This document shows positions 55,100 through 62,810 of a DNA stretch of 64,000 nt, piece by piece. The DNA comes from Thiothrix lacustris DSM 21227 (GTDB lineage: Bacteria; Pseudomonadota; Gammaproteobacteria; Thiotrichales; Thiotrichaceae): the NCBI RefSeq assembly GCF_000621325.1, contig NZ_JHYQ01000001.1:124001-188000 (forward strand), in the 5' to 3' direction. The position numbers and the translations under genes were made by a program. A model generated the notes under the pieces. It ran no database searches and was not told the origin of the DNA. It saw only the letters and a program-made list of their open reading frames with translations. The stretch's first letter is position 1. The number at the start of each line of letters is the position of its first letter.

Positions 55100-56277
55100 T
55101 GTCCCAAATCCCGCAAATCAAAATCCCCGCCACGTATATGCGTGGCGGCACGTCCAAGGGCGTGTTTTTCAAACTGACCGACTTGCCCGATGTCGCGCAA
55201 GTCCCCGGTGCGGCGCGTGACGCGGTATTGCTGCGCGTGATCGGCAGCCCTGACCCGTATGGTAAGCAAACCGACGGCATGGGCGGCGCAACGTCCAGCA
55301 CCAGCAAAACCGTGATTCTGGCGAAAAGCGAACAGCCTGATCATGACGTGGATTACCTGTTTGGGCAGGTTTCCATCGACAAGGCATTTGTGGACTGGAG
55401 CGGTAACTGCGGCAACTTGACCGCAGCGGTTGGCTCTTTCGCCATCAGCAACGGCTTGGTGGATGCTTCTCGCCTCCCGCAAAACGGCATGGCCGTGGTG
55501 CGTATCTGGCAGAAAAACATCCAGAAAACCATCGTTGCCAACGTGCCGATGACCAATGGCGAAGTGCAAGAAACCGGCGATTTCGAGCTGGATGGCGTGA
55601 CCTTCCCAGCGGCAGAAGTGCAGGTGGAATTCATTAGCCCAGTCGATGCGACGGATGCCATGTTCCCCACCGGCAATCTGGTGGATGAACTGGAAGTGCC
55701 GGGCGTTGGCACCTTTCAGGCGACCATGATCAACGCGGGTATTCCCACCGTGTTTTTGAATGCAGACGCCATTGGTTACACCGGCTGCGAATTGCAGGAT
55801 GCCATCAACGGCGACCCTAAAGCGCTGGCCATGTTTGAAACCATCCGCGCTTACGGTGCGGTGAAAATGGGTTTGATTGCCGATGTCGCGGAAGCGGCTG
55901 GTCGTCAACACACGCCTAAAGTGGCGTTTGTGGGCAAACCACAAGCCTACGTGTCGTCCAGTGGCAAACAGATCAATGCTACCGACATTGACCTGAATGT
56001 ACGCGCCCTGTCGATGGGCAAACTGCACCATGCCATGATGGGTACGGCGGCGGTGGCTATCGGCACAGCCGCTGCGATTCCCGGCACCTTGGTCAACCTC
56101 GCTGCGGGCGGTGGTGATCGCAGTGTTGTGACCTTCGGCCACCCTTCCGGTACGCTGAAAGTGGGCGCTGCCGCTAGCGCCACTAACGGTGACTGGAAAG
56201 TGGAAAAAGTCGTGATGAGCCGCAGTGCGCGGGTATTGATGGAAGGCTGGGTACGCATTCCTGGCGACAGTTTTTAA
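55099..56277 (+). CDS. prpF: 2-Methylaconitate cis-trans isomerase PrpF
   Basis: Converts the trans product of AcnD to 2-methyl-cis-aconitate for rehydration. 392 residues, diaminopimelate-epimerase-like double fold: MRGGTSKGVFFKLTDLP, GGATSSTSKTVIL and SGNCGNLTAAVG, containing the catalytic Cys/Lys region. Translationally coupled to acnD. Its partnership with acnD supports the pathway call. Confidence 0.93.
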   Translation: MSQIPQIKIPATYMRGGTSKGVFFKLTDLPDVAQVPGAARDAVLLRVIGSPDPYGKQTDGMGGATSSTSKTVILAKSEQPDHDVDYLFGQVSIDKAFVDWSGNCGNLTAAVGSFAISNGLVDASRLPQNGMAVVRIWQKNIQKTIVANVPMTNGEVQETGDFELDGVTFPAAEVQVEFISPVDATDAMFPTGNLVDELEVPGVGTFQATMINAGIPTVFLNADAIGYTGCELQDAINGDPKALAMFETIRAYGAVKMGLIADVAEAAGRQHTPKVAFVGKPQAYVSSSGKQINATDIDLNVRALSMGKLHHAMMGTAAVAIGTAAAIPGTLVNLAAGGGDRSVVTFGHPSGTLKVGAAASATNGDWKVEKVVMSRSARVLMEGWVRIPGDSF

Positions 56278-56299
56278 GTTTTAGAGGAGGAGAGAAAAG

Positions 56300-58189
56300 A
56301 TGAGTTACAAGGCCGAATACGACCGCTCGATGAACGACCCAGAAGGCTTCTGGAAAGAAAAATCCGCAGCCCTGAAGTGGTTCAAAGCCCCCGAAAAAAT
56401 CCTGTCGCAAGACGAACACGGTATTTTCCACTGGTTTGCCGATGGTGAAATGAACACCGCGTACATGGCGCTGGATTACCACGTCGAAAACGGGCGCGGT
56501 GATCAAGTCGCGCTGATTTACGATTCCCCCGTGACGGATACCAAGAAACAGTACACTTACGCCGAACTGCGTGACGAAGTAGCACTGGCTGCTGGGATGC
56601 TGGCGGGTCTGGGTGTCGAAAAAGGCGACCGCGTTATTATCTACATGCCGATGATCCCGGAAGCGGTCATTTCCATGCTGGCAACAGCGCGGTTGGGCGC
56701 TATCCATTCCGTGGTATTTGGTGGTTTTGCTGCCCCGGAACTGGCGCAACGTATTGAAGATGCGCAACCGAAAGTGATGATTTCTGCCTCTTGCGGGATT
56801 GAGATCAAGCGCGTGATTGAGTACAAACCGCTGCTCGACAAAGCGATTGATTTGTCGGCACACAAGCCGCAAAGCTGCATTATGTTCCAGCGTCCGCAAG
56901 CCACTTCCCCGCTGATTGCAGGGCGTGACTATGAGTGGAGTGCGTTGATGGCAAGCGCTACCCCGGCGGATTGCGTGCCAGTCAAAGGCACTGACCCGCT
57001 GTACATCCTGTACACCTCCGGTACGACCGGCAAGCCTAAGGGCGTGGTGCGTGAGAATGGTGGCCATGCGGTTGCACTGAACTACAGTATGCAAGCCATT
57101 TACAATATGAACCCCGGCGATGTGTTCTGGGCGGCGTCTGACGTGGGCTGGGTGGTGGGTCACTCCTACATCGTGTACGCACCGCTGCTGCGCGGTTGCA
57201 CGACTATCGTGTACGAAGGCAAGCCGGTCATGACACCGGATGCGGGTGCATTCTGGCGCATTACCGAAGAGTACGGCGTAAAAGGCTTGTTCTCTGCCCC
57301 GACGGCATTCCGTGCGATCAAGAAAGATGACCCGGAAGCGGCGCTGATTAACAGTTACAACACCGACAGTTTGCTGACCATCTTCTCGGCGGGCGAACGT
57401 CTTGACCCACCGACCCAAGAATGGATGATGGAAAAGACGGGCAAGCCGGTGATCGACCATTGGTGGCAAACCGAAACAGGCTGGGGCATTACCGCCAACC
57501 TGCAAGGTGTTGAGCCAATGCCGGTGAAACTCGGTTCTTCCACCATGCCGACTCCCGGTTTCAACGTGCAGATTCTGGACGAAAACGGGCAGGTTTTGGG
57601 CAGAAATGAACAGGGTTTCATCGCGCTGAAATTGCCTTTACCACCAAGCTGTTTAGCCACCATTTGGGGTGATGTGGAGAAGTTCAAATCCAGCTATCTG
57701 CAAACCTTCGACGGTTATTATGCCAGCGGTGACGGCGGCTATATCGACGAAGACGGTTATGTTTTCGTCATGGGTCGCGTCGATGACGTCATGAACGTGG
57801 CAGGCCATCGTCTGTCCACGGGCGAGATGGAAGAAGTCGTCGGCGGGCATCCGTCCGTGGCCGAATGCGCGGTAATTGCGCGGGATGATGACCTGAAAGG
57901 GCAAATCCCGATGGGTCTGGTGGTACTGAAAACAGGTGCGGACATCGACGAAGACACCTTGTCGAAGGAACTCACCCAGATGATCCGCAGCAGTATCGGC
58001 GCGATTGCCTGCTACAAGGAAACGCACATCGTCAAACGTTTGCCGAAAACCCGTTCGGGCAAAACCCTGCGTAAGAGCTTGCGTCAGATGGTGAATGGAC
58101 AGCCGTATGTGGTGCCTTCCACCATTGATGACGTGACGATTATGCCGGAGATTGAGGCGTTGTTGCGTGAGAAAGGTGTGATCGGGTAA
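56300..58189 (+). CDS. prpE: Propionyl-CoA synthetase PrpE
   Basis: Activates propionate with ATP and CoA, feeding PrpC. 629 residues of the acyl-adenylate family: P-loop YTSGTTGKPKGVVREN (about 237), the A5 region WWQTETGWGI, the YASGDGGYIDEDGYVFVMGR motif, and the Lys of the A10 motif PKTRSGKTLRKSLRQ. A GAGGAGAG site precedes the ATG. Last gene of the operon. Repeats (58195-58276) follow. Confidence 0.94.
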   Translation: MSYKAEYDRSMNDPEGFWKEKSAALKWFKAPEKILSQDEHGIFHWFADGEMNTAYMALDYHVENGRGDQVALIYDSPVTDTKKQYTYAELRDEVALAAGMLAGLGVEKGDRVIIYMPMIPEAVISMLATARLGAIHSVVFGGFAAPELAQRIEDAQPKVMISASCGIEIKRVIEYKPLLDKAIDLSAHKPQSCIMFQRPQATSPLIAGRDYEWSALMASATPADCVPVKGTDPLYILYTSGTTGKPKGVVRENGGHAVALNYSMQAIYNMNPGDVFWAASDVGWVVGHSYIVYAPLLRGCTTIVYEGKPVMTPDAGAFWRITEEYGVKGLFSAPTAFRAIKKDDPEAALINSYNTDSLLTIFSAGERLDPPTQEWMMEKTGKPVIDHWWQTETGWGITANLQGVEPMPVKLGSSTMPTPGFNVQILDENGQVLGRNEQGFIALKLPLPPSCLATIWGDVEKFKSSYLQTFDGYYASGDGGYIDEDGYVFVMGRVDDVMNVAGHRLSTGEMEEVVGGHPSVAECAVIARDDDLKGQIPMGLVVLKTGADIDEDTLSKELTQMIRSSIGAIACYKETHIVKRLPKTRSGKTLRKSLRQMVNGQPYVVPSTIDDVTIMPEIEALLREKGVIG

Positions 58190-58194
58190 GAAGA

Positions 58195-58276
58195 CCCTCA
58201 CCCCCTAGCCCCCTCTCCCGCCAAGCGGTAGAGGGGGAACAAGAATTAGCGTTCCCTGAGCATCGTCGAAGGGAAC
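58195..58276. repeat. Mixed palindromic repeats after prpE
   Basis: CCCTCACCCCCTAGCCCCCT and a CCCTCTCCCGCCAAGCGGTAGAGGG hairpin, then GTTCCCTGAGCATCGTCGAA-GGGAAC (58251-58276), a member of the CTGAGCGTAGCCGAAG family. May act as the operon terminator. Confidence 0.6.
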
Positions 58277-58366
58277 ATCAAGGAATCCTGCCTTTTACCC
58301 CCTCTCTAACGCTATAATCCCCTCCCTCTCTTCATTTCGGCATAGGCCAACAAGGATGCTTACTCG

Positions 58367-59887
58367 ATGATCACGGGCGAACTCAAATCCAAAATCGACA
58401 AAATCTGGGACACGATGTGGTCGGGCGGTGTTTCCAACCCGCTTTCGGTGATTGAACAGCTTACGTATTTGTTGTTTATCAAGCGGCTGGACGAGCTGCA
58501 CACGCTGAAAGAGAAAAAAGCCAACCGTTTACGTAAACCCATCGAAGACCCGATTTTTGGTGAAGATGCCGCACAACAGGCATTACGCTGGTCGCACTTC
58601 AAGGACACAACGGCTGATGTGATGTTCGCTACTGTGCGTGATCAGGTGTTTCCTTTTATGAAAACGCTGGGGCAAAACACGGCGGATGCCGAAGCCGCCC
58701 AGAGTACCTACAGCCAACACATGAAGGATGCGATGTTCATGATGCCGTCGCCGCGTGTGTTGTCGAACGTGGTCGATCAGTTGGATAGCATTGACATGAG
58801 CGATGCCGATACCAAGGGCGATTTGTACGAATACATGTTGGGCAAGATTGCCAGTGCGGGGCAAAACGGGCAGTTCCGCACCCCGCGACATATTATCAAG
58901 CTGATGGTGGATATGACCGCACCCACCCCAAAGGATGCCATTTGTGACCCCGCATGTGGGACGGCGGGCTTTTTGGTGGCGGCTTCGGAGTATCTGAACG
59001 CGCATCACCGCAGCGAGATTTACCGCGATGCGGAAAGCCGCAAGCAGTATGTGGAAGAAACCTTTTTCGGCTTTGATTTTGATAACACCATGTTGCGGAT
59101 TGGTAGCATGAATATGCTGCTGCACGGCGTGGATAACCCGGATATTCGTTATAAGGATTCACTGGCGGAACGCAGCGATAATGAAGGCGATGACAGCGAA
59201 ACCTATTCGTTGATTCTGGCGAATCCGCCGTTTGCGGGCAGTCTGGATTACGAGTCCACCGCCAAGGATTTGCAGCGGATGGTGAAAACCAAAAAGACTG
59301 AGTTGCTGTTTATTGCCTTGTTCTTGCGGCTGTTACAAACCGGCGGGCGGGCGGCGGTGATTGTGCCGGATGGTGTGCTGTTTGGTTCGAGTAATGCGCA
59401 CAAGGCGTTGCGCCAGATGATCGTGGAAACGCACAAGCTGGATGGGATTGTGTCGATGCCTTCGGGGGTGTTCAAGCCGTATGCGGGTGTTTCGACCGCG
59501 ATTTTGTTCTTTACCAAAACCAACAAGGGCGGCACGGATAAGGTTTGGTTTTATGACATGCAAGCGGATGGCTTCTCGCTGGATGACAAGCGCACGGCGC
59601 AACCAGACAAATCCGACTTACCCGATATTTTGCAACGGTGGAAGAATGTTCCCTTCGACTCCGCTCAGGGAACGGGGGAAGCATTGCGCCTGCGCACCGA
59701 TAAAAGTTTCCTTGTTCCCAAGGCAGAAATCGCCGCGAATGATTACGACCTCTCCATCAACCGCTACAAAGAAGTGAAACACGAAAAAGTCACGTATGAC
59801 GCGCCGAAAGTCATACTGGAACGCTTGGCAAAACTCGAAGAAGAAATTACCAAAGGTCAGAATGTATTAAAGGGGCTGTTGGGTTAA
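58367..59887 (+). CDS. hsdM: Type I restriction methyltransferase HsdM (system 2)
   Basis: 506 residues with a helical N-terminal domain, SAM motif DPACGTAGFLVA (about 190) and catalytic ANPPF (about 285). Unlike system 1, it belongs to the family whose R subunit carries an N-terminal DUF4145-like domain. A half repeat of the palindrome family (59648-59673) lies in the frame and adds NVPFDSAQGTGEA near residue 430, a variable part; the frame stays open. AAGGA lies 11 bases before the ATG. Confidence 0.92.
   Translation: MITGELKSKIDKIWDTMWSGGVSNPLSVIEQLTYLLFIKRLDELHTLKEKKANRLRKPIEDPIFGEDAAQQALRWSHFKDTTADVMFATVRDQVFPFMKTLGQNTADAEAAQSTYSQHMKDAMFMMPSPRVLSNVVDQLDSIDMSDADTKGDLYEYMLGKIASAGQNGQFRTPRHIIKLMVDMTAPTPKDAICDPACGTAGFLVAASEYLNAHHRSEIYRDAESRKQYVEETFFGFDFDNTMLRIGSMNMLLHGVDNPDIRYKDSLAERSDNEGDDSETYSLILANPPFAGSLDYESTAKDLQRMVKTKKTELLFIALFLRLLQTGGRAAVIVPDGVLFGSSNAHKALRQMIVETHKLDGIVSMPSGVFKPYAGVSTAILFFTKTNKGGTDKVWFYDMQADGFSLDDKRTAQPDKSDLPDILQRWKNVPFDSAQGTGEALRLRTDKSFLVPKAEIAANDYDLSINRYKEVKHEKVTYDAPKVILERLAKLEEEITKGQNVLKGLLG
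59648..59673. repeat. Half palindrome inside hsdM (system 2)
   Basis: GTTCCCTTCGACTCCGCTCA-GGGAAC, inverted ends around the CTTCGNCTNCGCTCAG core. Encodes VPFDSAQGT in frame. Confidence 0.75.
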
Positions 59888-59888
59888 T

Positions 59889-60100
59889 CTGGCTTCGGCT
59901 ACGCTCAGCCAGCGGGACACAGTACCGTTCCCTGAGCGTAGTCGAAGGGAACTTGACGAAAACTTGGCTTCGGCTACGCTCAGCCAACGAGCACGACTCC
60001 GTTCCCTGAGCGTAGCCGAAGGGAACTTGACGAAAACTTGGCTTCGGCTACGCTCAGCCAGCGAGCACGACTCCGTTCCCTGAGCGTAGCCGAAGGGAAC
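59889..60100. repeat. Three tandem 75-base palindromic units
   Basis: Units begin at 59889, 59964 and 60039. Each has TGGCTTCGGCTACGCTCAGC-CA, a short variable loop, then GTTCCCTGAGCGTAGCCGAA-GGGAAC and the linker TTGACGAAAAC (absent from the last). The two inner palindromes also pair with each other. Fills the space between hsdM and the GIY-YIG gene. Confidence 0.88.
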
Positions 60101-60124
60101 ATGGCAATAATAAGGATAAAAAAT

Positions 60125-60604
60125 ATGCCGTATATGTACATCTTGAAATGCGTTGATGACAGTTATTACACGGGAAGCACTTGGAATATGGAAAAACGAT
60201 TGGCTGAACATCAAAGCGGTATGGGAGCAAGGCATACAGCTAAACGGTTGCCCGTGGAATTAGTTTATTGCGAGTTCTATGATCGTGTTGATGAGGCATT
60301 TTATCGGGAGAAGCAGGTGCAAGGTTGGAGTCGGAAAAAGAAAGAGGCTCTTATTGCAAGTGATACGAATGCTTTGCATCAGTTAGCGGAGTGTAAAAAT
60401 GAAACGCATTGGTTGCAGAGTGTTGGCTTCGGCTACGCTCAGCCAGCGGAAAGTACAGTGCCCCGTTGCCTGAGCGTAGCCGAAGGCAATACAAAAACTG
60501 GCTTCGGCTACGCTCAGCCAGCGGACTGCCTTTCATCCTCCAATGCTGGCACAACCCGTTGCCTGAGCGTAGCCGAAGGCAACAAGCAAGAGGAGGTGAA
60601 CTGA
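60125..60604 (+). CDS. GIY-YIG nuclease-domain protein with repeat-encoded tail
   Basis: 159 residues from MPYMYILKCVDDSYYTGST (60125, AAGGAT upstream). Residues 3-85 form a UvrC-like GIY-YIG domain (YMYILKC...YYTGST, the R/H pair in NMEKRLAEHQSG, and catalytic E in DEAFYREKQVQGW). The remaining 70 residues are almost wholly encoded by two palindromic repeats (60424-60490 and 60499-60583), giving VGFGYAQPAES and RCLSVAEGN motifs. Its TGA overlaps the hsdS ATG. Often such genes sit in type I loci. Confidence 0.78.
   Translation: MPYMYILKCVDDSYYTGSTWNMEKRLAEHQSGMGARHTAKRLPVELVYCEFYDRVDEAFYREKQVQGWSRKKKEALIASDTNALHQLAECKNETHWLQSVGFGYAQPAESTVPRCLSVAEGNTKTGFGYAQPADCLSSSNAGTTRCLSVAEGNKQEEVN
60424..60583. 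repeat. Two palindromic units inside the GIY-YIG gene tail
   Basis: Both units follow the pattern TGGCTTCGGCTACGCTCAGC-CAGCGGA, loop, then GTTGCCTGAGCGTAGCCGAA-GGCAA(C/T). The left arm carries CTTCGGCTACGCTCAG, the right arm its complement. Loops differ in length (the second about 40 bases). Confidence 0.85.
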
Positions 60605-61695
60605 TGAAATGGCACAGTGTTCCTTTAGAAGATTTGTCTGTAAAACGCGGTGGTTCTGTAAATCCAGAAAAATTTCCAGATGAAACATTTGAGCTATTTA
60701 GCATTCCAGCATTTGACACTGGAAAAGCAGAAGTATGCAAAGGAAAAGAAATAGGGTCTGCAAAAAAGTGTGTTGAGCCTAATGATGTCTTATTATCAAG
60801 AATTGTCCCTCATATCCGTAGAAGCTGGGTAGTTGGAGAATCACTTGGCTATCGCCAAATAGCATCTGGGGAATGGATACAATTTAGAAGTGACAATGTA
60901 TTTCCTAAATACTTGAAATACTTTCTTATTTCCGACCCTTTCCATAAACTTTTCATGAGTACTGTTTCAGGCGTTGGTGGTTCGCTACTAAGAGCAAGAC
61001 CCTCAGAAGTATATAAAATTGAAATTCCTCTCCCACCTCTCCCCGAACAAAAACGCATCGCCGCTATTCTCGATGCTGCCGATGCACTGCGTACTCAACG
61101 CCGCCAGTCCATTGCGGAACTGGATTTGCTGCTGCAATCGACGTTTTTGGAAATGTTTGGCGATCCGGTGGAGAATCCGAAGGGGTGGGAGATAGAATCA
61201 CTCGGTAATCTACTAACATTCATTACAAGTGGCGGCAGAAACTGGTCAAAATACTATGCGGACAGTGGTGATCGGTTCATTCGTTCACTTGACGTGCAAA
61301 CTAACTTTATTAGTAATGATTCCCCCGCTTTTGTAAATGCACCTAATAATGCCGAATCCCGCAGAACACAAGTCAAACACGGAGATGTGCTATTAACAAT
61401 CACTGGATCTAGAATTGGCAGAGTTGCGCCCGTATCAACAGATACAGATGGCGCATATATTAGTCAACATGTTGCACTCCTTAGACCATCATCAATGATT
61501 GACTCAGCCTTTCTTTCCTTCTTTCTGAACAGCAACAATGGTCAATTGCAAATAGCAAAGTCACAGTATGGACAAACAAAGCCCGGATTGAGCTTTGAAA
61601 AAATAAAAAAATTTTCAGTTCCAAATATTCCAATTAAATTACAACAGAAATTCACAAATATAACAAAAACTGTTGCAGCACAAAAAAATTATTAG
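60604..61695 (+). pseudogene. hsdS: HsdS specificity subunit (system 2), 3' frameshift
   Basis: 363 residues from MKWHSVPLEDLSVKRGGS (ATG overlaps the GIY-YIG stop). TRD1 about 1-140, conserved helices LPPLPEQKRIAAILDAADAL and QSTFLEMFGDPVENPKGWE, then TRD2 from about 200. Translation ends at 61695 after a run of seven A (61682-61688). With eight A the frame would continue as KKLLETHLVELDTLFASLQQ then RAFNGEL to 61766, the usual HsdS end. So the last conserved helix is lost by a homopolymer frameshift or a sequencing error. The protein may still partly function. Confidence 0.8.
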
Positions 61696-61765
61696 AAACT
61701 CATTTAGTCGAACTGGATACGCTATTCGCTTCGCTCCAGCAACGGGCATTTAACGGCGAGTTGTA

Positions 61766-61823
61766 GCCTTCGGCTACGCTCAGACAACGGAGTCGTGCCC
61801 GATGGCTGAGCGTAGCCGAAGCC
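61766..61823. repeat. Palindromic unit after hsdS (system 2)
   Basis: GCCTTCGGCTACGCTCAGAC-AACGG, loop, GATGGCTGAGCGTAGCCGAA-GCC. Starts at the presumed original hsdS stop codon and lies just downstream of the PIN-toxin gene end. Confidence 0.8.
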
Positions 61824-61838
61824 AAAGATAACCAAAAA

Positions 61839-62330
61839 CTAACCTTCGTCCGCCAATCGTTTCGCCTGCTGAATCAACGCCGGTGCAAGACGGTAATCGT
61901 GTGCGAGCATATTATCCAACAGGCTGCTGATTTCTGGGATCAGCCCCGCCTGCTTTGCTTTGAGCAATAAACCGACTGTACCCAACACCGCCAAGTGTTC
62001 TTGTTTAGCAACAGCTCTGCCGCGTCGCTCATCCAGTAATACCGGGCAATTAGCACGCTTTGCCCACGAAATGGCTTGGGCTTCACCCGCATCTAAACCG
62101 TAATCCAGATAATCAGGGTCATCTTCGGCAATATCCGGCATGACCTGTGCATACTGAGCAGCAAATCCCACAATACGTTTAGCATCTTGCCGATACGCCA
62201 AAGTGGTTGCTTCAATCAGCACGGTTTCGGGAATGCGTATTTCCGTGTAAAGCTGGTGCAATAGCGGTAAATGATTGAGTTTGGCAAGAATCACCAGCGG
62301 CCCCGTATCCGCAACGATCAATAGGCTCAT
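61839..62330 (-). CDS. PIN-like nuclease (DUF3368), probable toxin
   Basis: 163 residues with the PIN-fold pattern: ADTGPLVILAKL (first acidic residue, D8), then E-rich DYGLDAGEAQAISWAKR (middle acidic residues) and LLDERRGRAVA (last acidic). DUF3368 proteins act as RNase toxins or are linked to UPF0175 partners. Its start overlaps the stop of the partner gene (4 bases), with the partner first, the usual antitoxin-toxin order. Confidence 0.82.
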   Translation of the reverse strand: MSLLIVADTGPLVILAKLNHLPLLHQLYTEIRIPETVLIEATTLAYRQDAKRIVGFAAQYAQVMPDIAEDDPDYLDYGLDAGEAQAISWAKRANCPVLLDERRGRAVAKQEHLAVLGTVGLLLKAKQAGLIPEISSLLDNMLAHDYRLAPALIQQAKRLADEG

Positions 62331-62653
62331 AGGCTCGCAACGCGCAATTCATCTTCCAATTCTTCTGGCGGATAATCAACCACAGCAATACCCATGCGGC
62401 TCAGGTGCTCACTGAACAATACATAAGGCATTCCGGCAATTTTGGCGGCTTTGCCTAAAGAGAGGATACCTTCCTTGAACAGGTATTCCGCTAACGCAAC
62501 TTTAATGCCGCTATCCAGTAGCGCGGCGGTAAAGGGCAAAGCCACCAAAATGGGTTCACCACGTTTGGTAATCAAAGAAGCTCGCCCCGCTTCCGCTTCG
62601 CGGCTCAACTCCCCACTTTTTTCACGCAAGTCACGGATGGAAAAGGTTTGCAT
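62327..62653 (-). CDS. Phd-like / UPF0175 fusion, probable antitoxin
   Basis: 108 residues. The first half (MQTFSIRDLREKSGELSREA followed by GRASLITKRGEPILVALP) is a Phd/YefM-type antitoxin DNA-binding domain. The second half (KVALAEYLFKEGILSLGKAA, AGMPYVLFSEHLSRMGI) is a UPF0175 domain. Each half normally occurs as a separate small protein, so one chain may repress the promoter and neutralise the PIN toxin. Coupled to the downstream toxin. Confidence 0.82.
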   Translation of the reverse strand: MQTFSIRDLREKSGELSREAEAGRASLITKRGEPILVALPFTAALLDSGIKVALAEYLFKEGILSLGKAAKIAGMPYVLFSEHLSRMGIAVVDYPPEELEDELRVASL

Positions 62654-62810
62654 GGCTGATAACTCCCGTTTTTATGTTACCCATTATGGTAGCACATCCG
62701 AATCTTGCCAACCCAAAACAGTGCTGGCTCCCTCAGCTCAATCTTTCATCTAAGCGAATAAGTGTTATTATCTGCCAATCATTAATTTTGCTTGCTGTAA
62801 GGGCTACCGC

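Noticed and set aside
59889-60100. Possible CRISPR array
   Set aside because: The 75-base units have palindromic arms and almost identical inner loops; there are no unique spacers of constant length and no cas genes nearby.
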